Below are positions 6,593-7,293 of a DNA stretch of 7,293 nucleotides, one piece after another. The translations under genes were made by a program, and so were the position numbers. Every line of letters begins with the position of its first letter. The stretch's first letter is position 1. The notes under the pieces were generated by a model that was given only the letters and a program-made list of their open reading frames with translations, was not told the origin of the DNA and did no database searches. The DNA is from Pseudomonadota bacterium (lineage in GTDB: Bacteria > Myxococcota > Bradymonadia > UBA4248), in NCBI GenBank assembly GCA_017613855.1, contig JAGACY010000224.1, forward strand, positions 1 through 7,293, given 5' to 3'.

Positions 6593-7293
6593 ATGCTAAC
6601 CACGCTTGTCATAAAGGATTTTGCCATCATCTCCGAGCTTGAGCTCAACTTTGAGGATGGCATGTCTGTTCTGACCGGTGAGACCGGTGCCGGTAAGTCG
6701 ATTATCGTCAATGCCCTTAAGTTGTTGTTAGGTGGGCGTGCATCGACCGATATCATTCGCACAGGCGCAGAAGAAGCCGTTGTCGAAGGCATGTTTACGG
6801 TCGATCACCGCCATGCCCCGGCTATGGCCATGCTCCAGGCCATTGGGATTAATCTCGACGACGATGAATTCGTCGTTCGCCGCGTCATTCCCCGCAAAGG
6901 TCGTGGCCGCATCTATATTGGCGGCACGCTTCAGACCATTACGACGCTGCGCGATCTCATGCGCACGGTGATCGATATTTCCGGTCAGCACGAGCATGTG
7001 AGTTTTCTCGATGACGCCAAGCATCTCAATATTCTCGATCGATACGCATGCATCGAAGATGAGGTGGAGGCCTTCTCACGCCGTTTTTCTGCCTTTTCTG
7101 CGATTAGGCGCGAACGCAATACGCTAGCGGCATCCCTCGAGGAACGCGCTAAAAGACTCGATTTCCTCAATTATCAGATCGACGAACTCGCTGCGGCCAA
7201 TATTCAGCCGGGAGAAGCCGACGAAGTCGCCGAAGAACTCAAATGCCTTTCTAATGCTGAAGCTTTACAGCAGGCCGTCGATGGGGCCATGGC
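6593..7293 (+). CDS. recN: DNA repair protein RecN, 5' part (runs off the window)
   Basis: SMC-like ATPase that acts in double-strand break repair and RecA-dependent recombination in the cytoplasm. The window holds the first 233 codons of a protein usually about 550-570 residues long, with no stop. Seen: an N-terminus typical of RecN (LVIKDFAIISELELNF), the Walker A motif GETGAGKS at residues 29-36, the head region VVRRVIPRKGRGRIYI at about 94-109, and ISGQHEH at 129-135, which matches the GQHEH signature. From about residue 150 the sequence becomes charged and heptad-like, as expected for the start of the coiled-coil arm. The ATG at 6593 is set by the conserved N-terminus; no Shine-Dalgarno site precedes it. 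The Walker B and second head half lie beyond the window. No convincing SOS (LexA) box was recognised upstream. Confidence 0.95.
   Translation, partial: MLTTLVIKDFAIISELELNFEDGMSVLTGETGAGKSIIVNALKLLLGGRASTDIIRTGAEEAVVEGMFTVDHRHAPAMAMLQAIGINLDDDEFVVRRVIPRKGRGRIYIGGTLQTITTLRDLMRTVIDISGQHEHVSFLDDAKHLNILDRYACIEDEVEAFSRRFSAFSAIRRERNTLAASLEERAKRLDFLNYQIDELAAANIQPGEADEVAEELKCLSNAEALQQAVDGAM

Noticed and set aside
6576..6599. Alternative start ATG just before recN
   Set aside because: It is out of frame with recN and stops after seven codons. The conserved RecN N-terminus begins at 6593.
5638..6792. Minus-strand open frame of 384 codons
   Set aside because: It lies opposite the phosphorylase and spans the palindromes into recN. 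Both plus-strand genes have clear family motifs, so this is an antisense shadow.

Overview
The window looks like chromosomal DNA of a Gram-negative bacterium. Two products carry clear lipoprotein signal peptides, and a third looks like a secreted, membrane-anchored envelope protein. The two lipoproteins are built from repeated eight-cysteine modules (spaced C-x3-C, then T-C, then GC-x-EW). This reminds me of large secreted Cys-rich proteins from Myxococcota/Bradymonadales-type bacteria. That placement is an impression from protein style, not a proven assignment. No tRNA, rRNA, insertion sequence or CRISPR array was seen.

Layout: the left three quarters (23-5388) is coded on the minus strand and read right to left. 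It holds a Cys-rich lipoprotein (3838-5388), a second paralogous Cys-rich lipoprotein (1820-3697), and an unrecognised protein with a signal peptide and one C-terminal membrane segment (23-1630). The lipoproteins share one architecture: lipobox, linker, four Cys modules, a beta-rich region resembling a PPC (pre-peptidase C-terminal) domain, and a nearly identical C-terminal domain of about 175 residues. The linker of the second has expanded into nine copies of an eight-residue Pro/Thr/Asp repeat, encoded by a 24-bp tandem repeat (3359-3574). A strong hairpin with a T-rich tail (1710-1751) ends the lipoprotein pair and separates it from the third gene.

The right quarter is coded on the plus strand. 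A short divergent promoter region (5389-5547) leads to a nucleoside phosphorylase that resembles eukaryotic-type uridine phosphorylase (5548-6477). Its leader holds a small hairpin followed by ten T residues, just before the ribosome binding site. A 115-bp gap with two palindromes follows. Then comes the 5' part of recN (6593 to the window end), a conserved DNA-repair gene.

The two lipoproteins arose by duplication and probably act on the cell surface or in the periplasm. The phosphorylase and RecN look like housekeeping genes beside an accessory surface-protein locus. The most interesting material is the lipoprotein pair: a conserved C-terminal domain of unknown function (possibly a double-psi beta-barrel) on a variable Cys-rich stalk.
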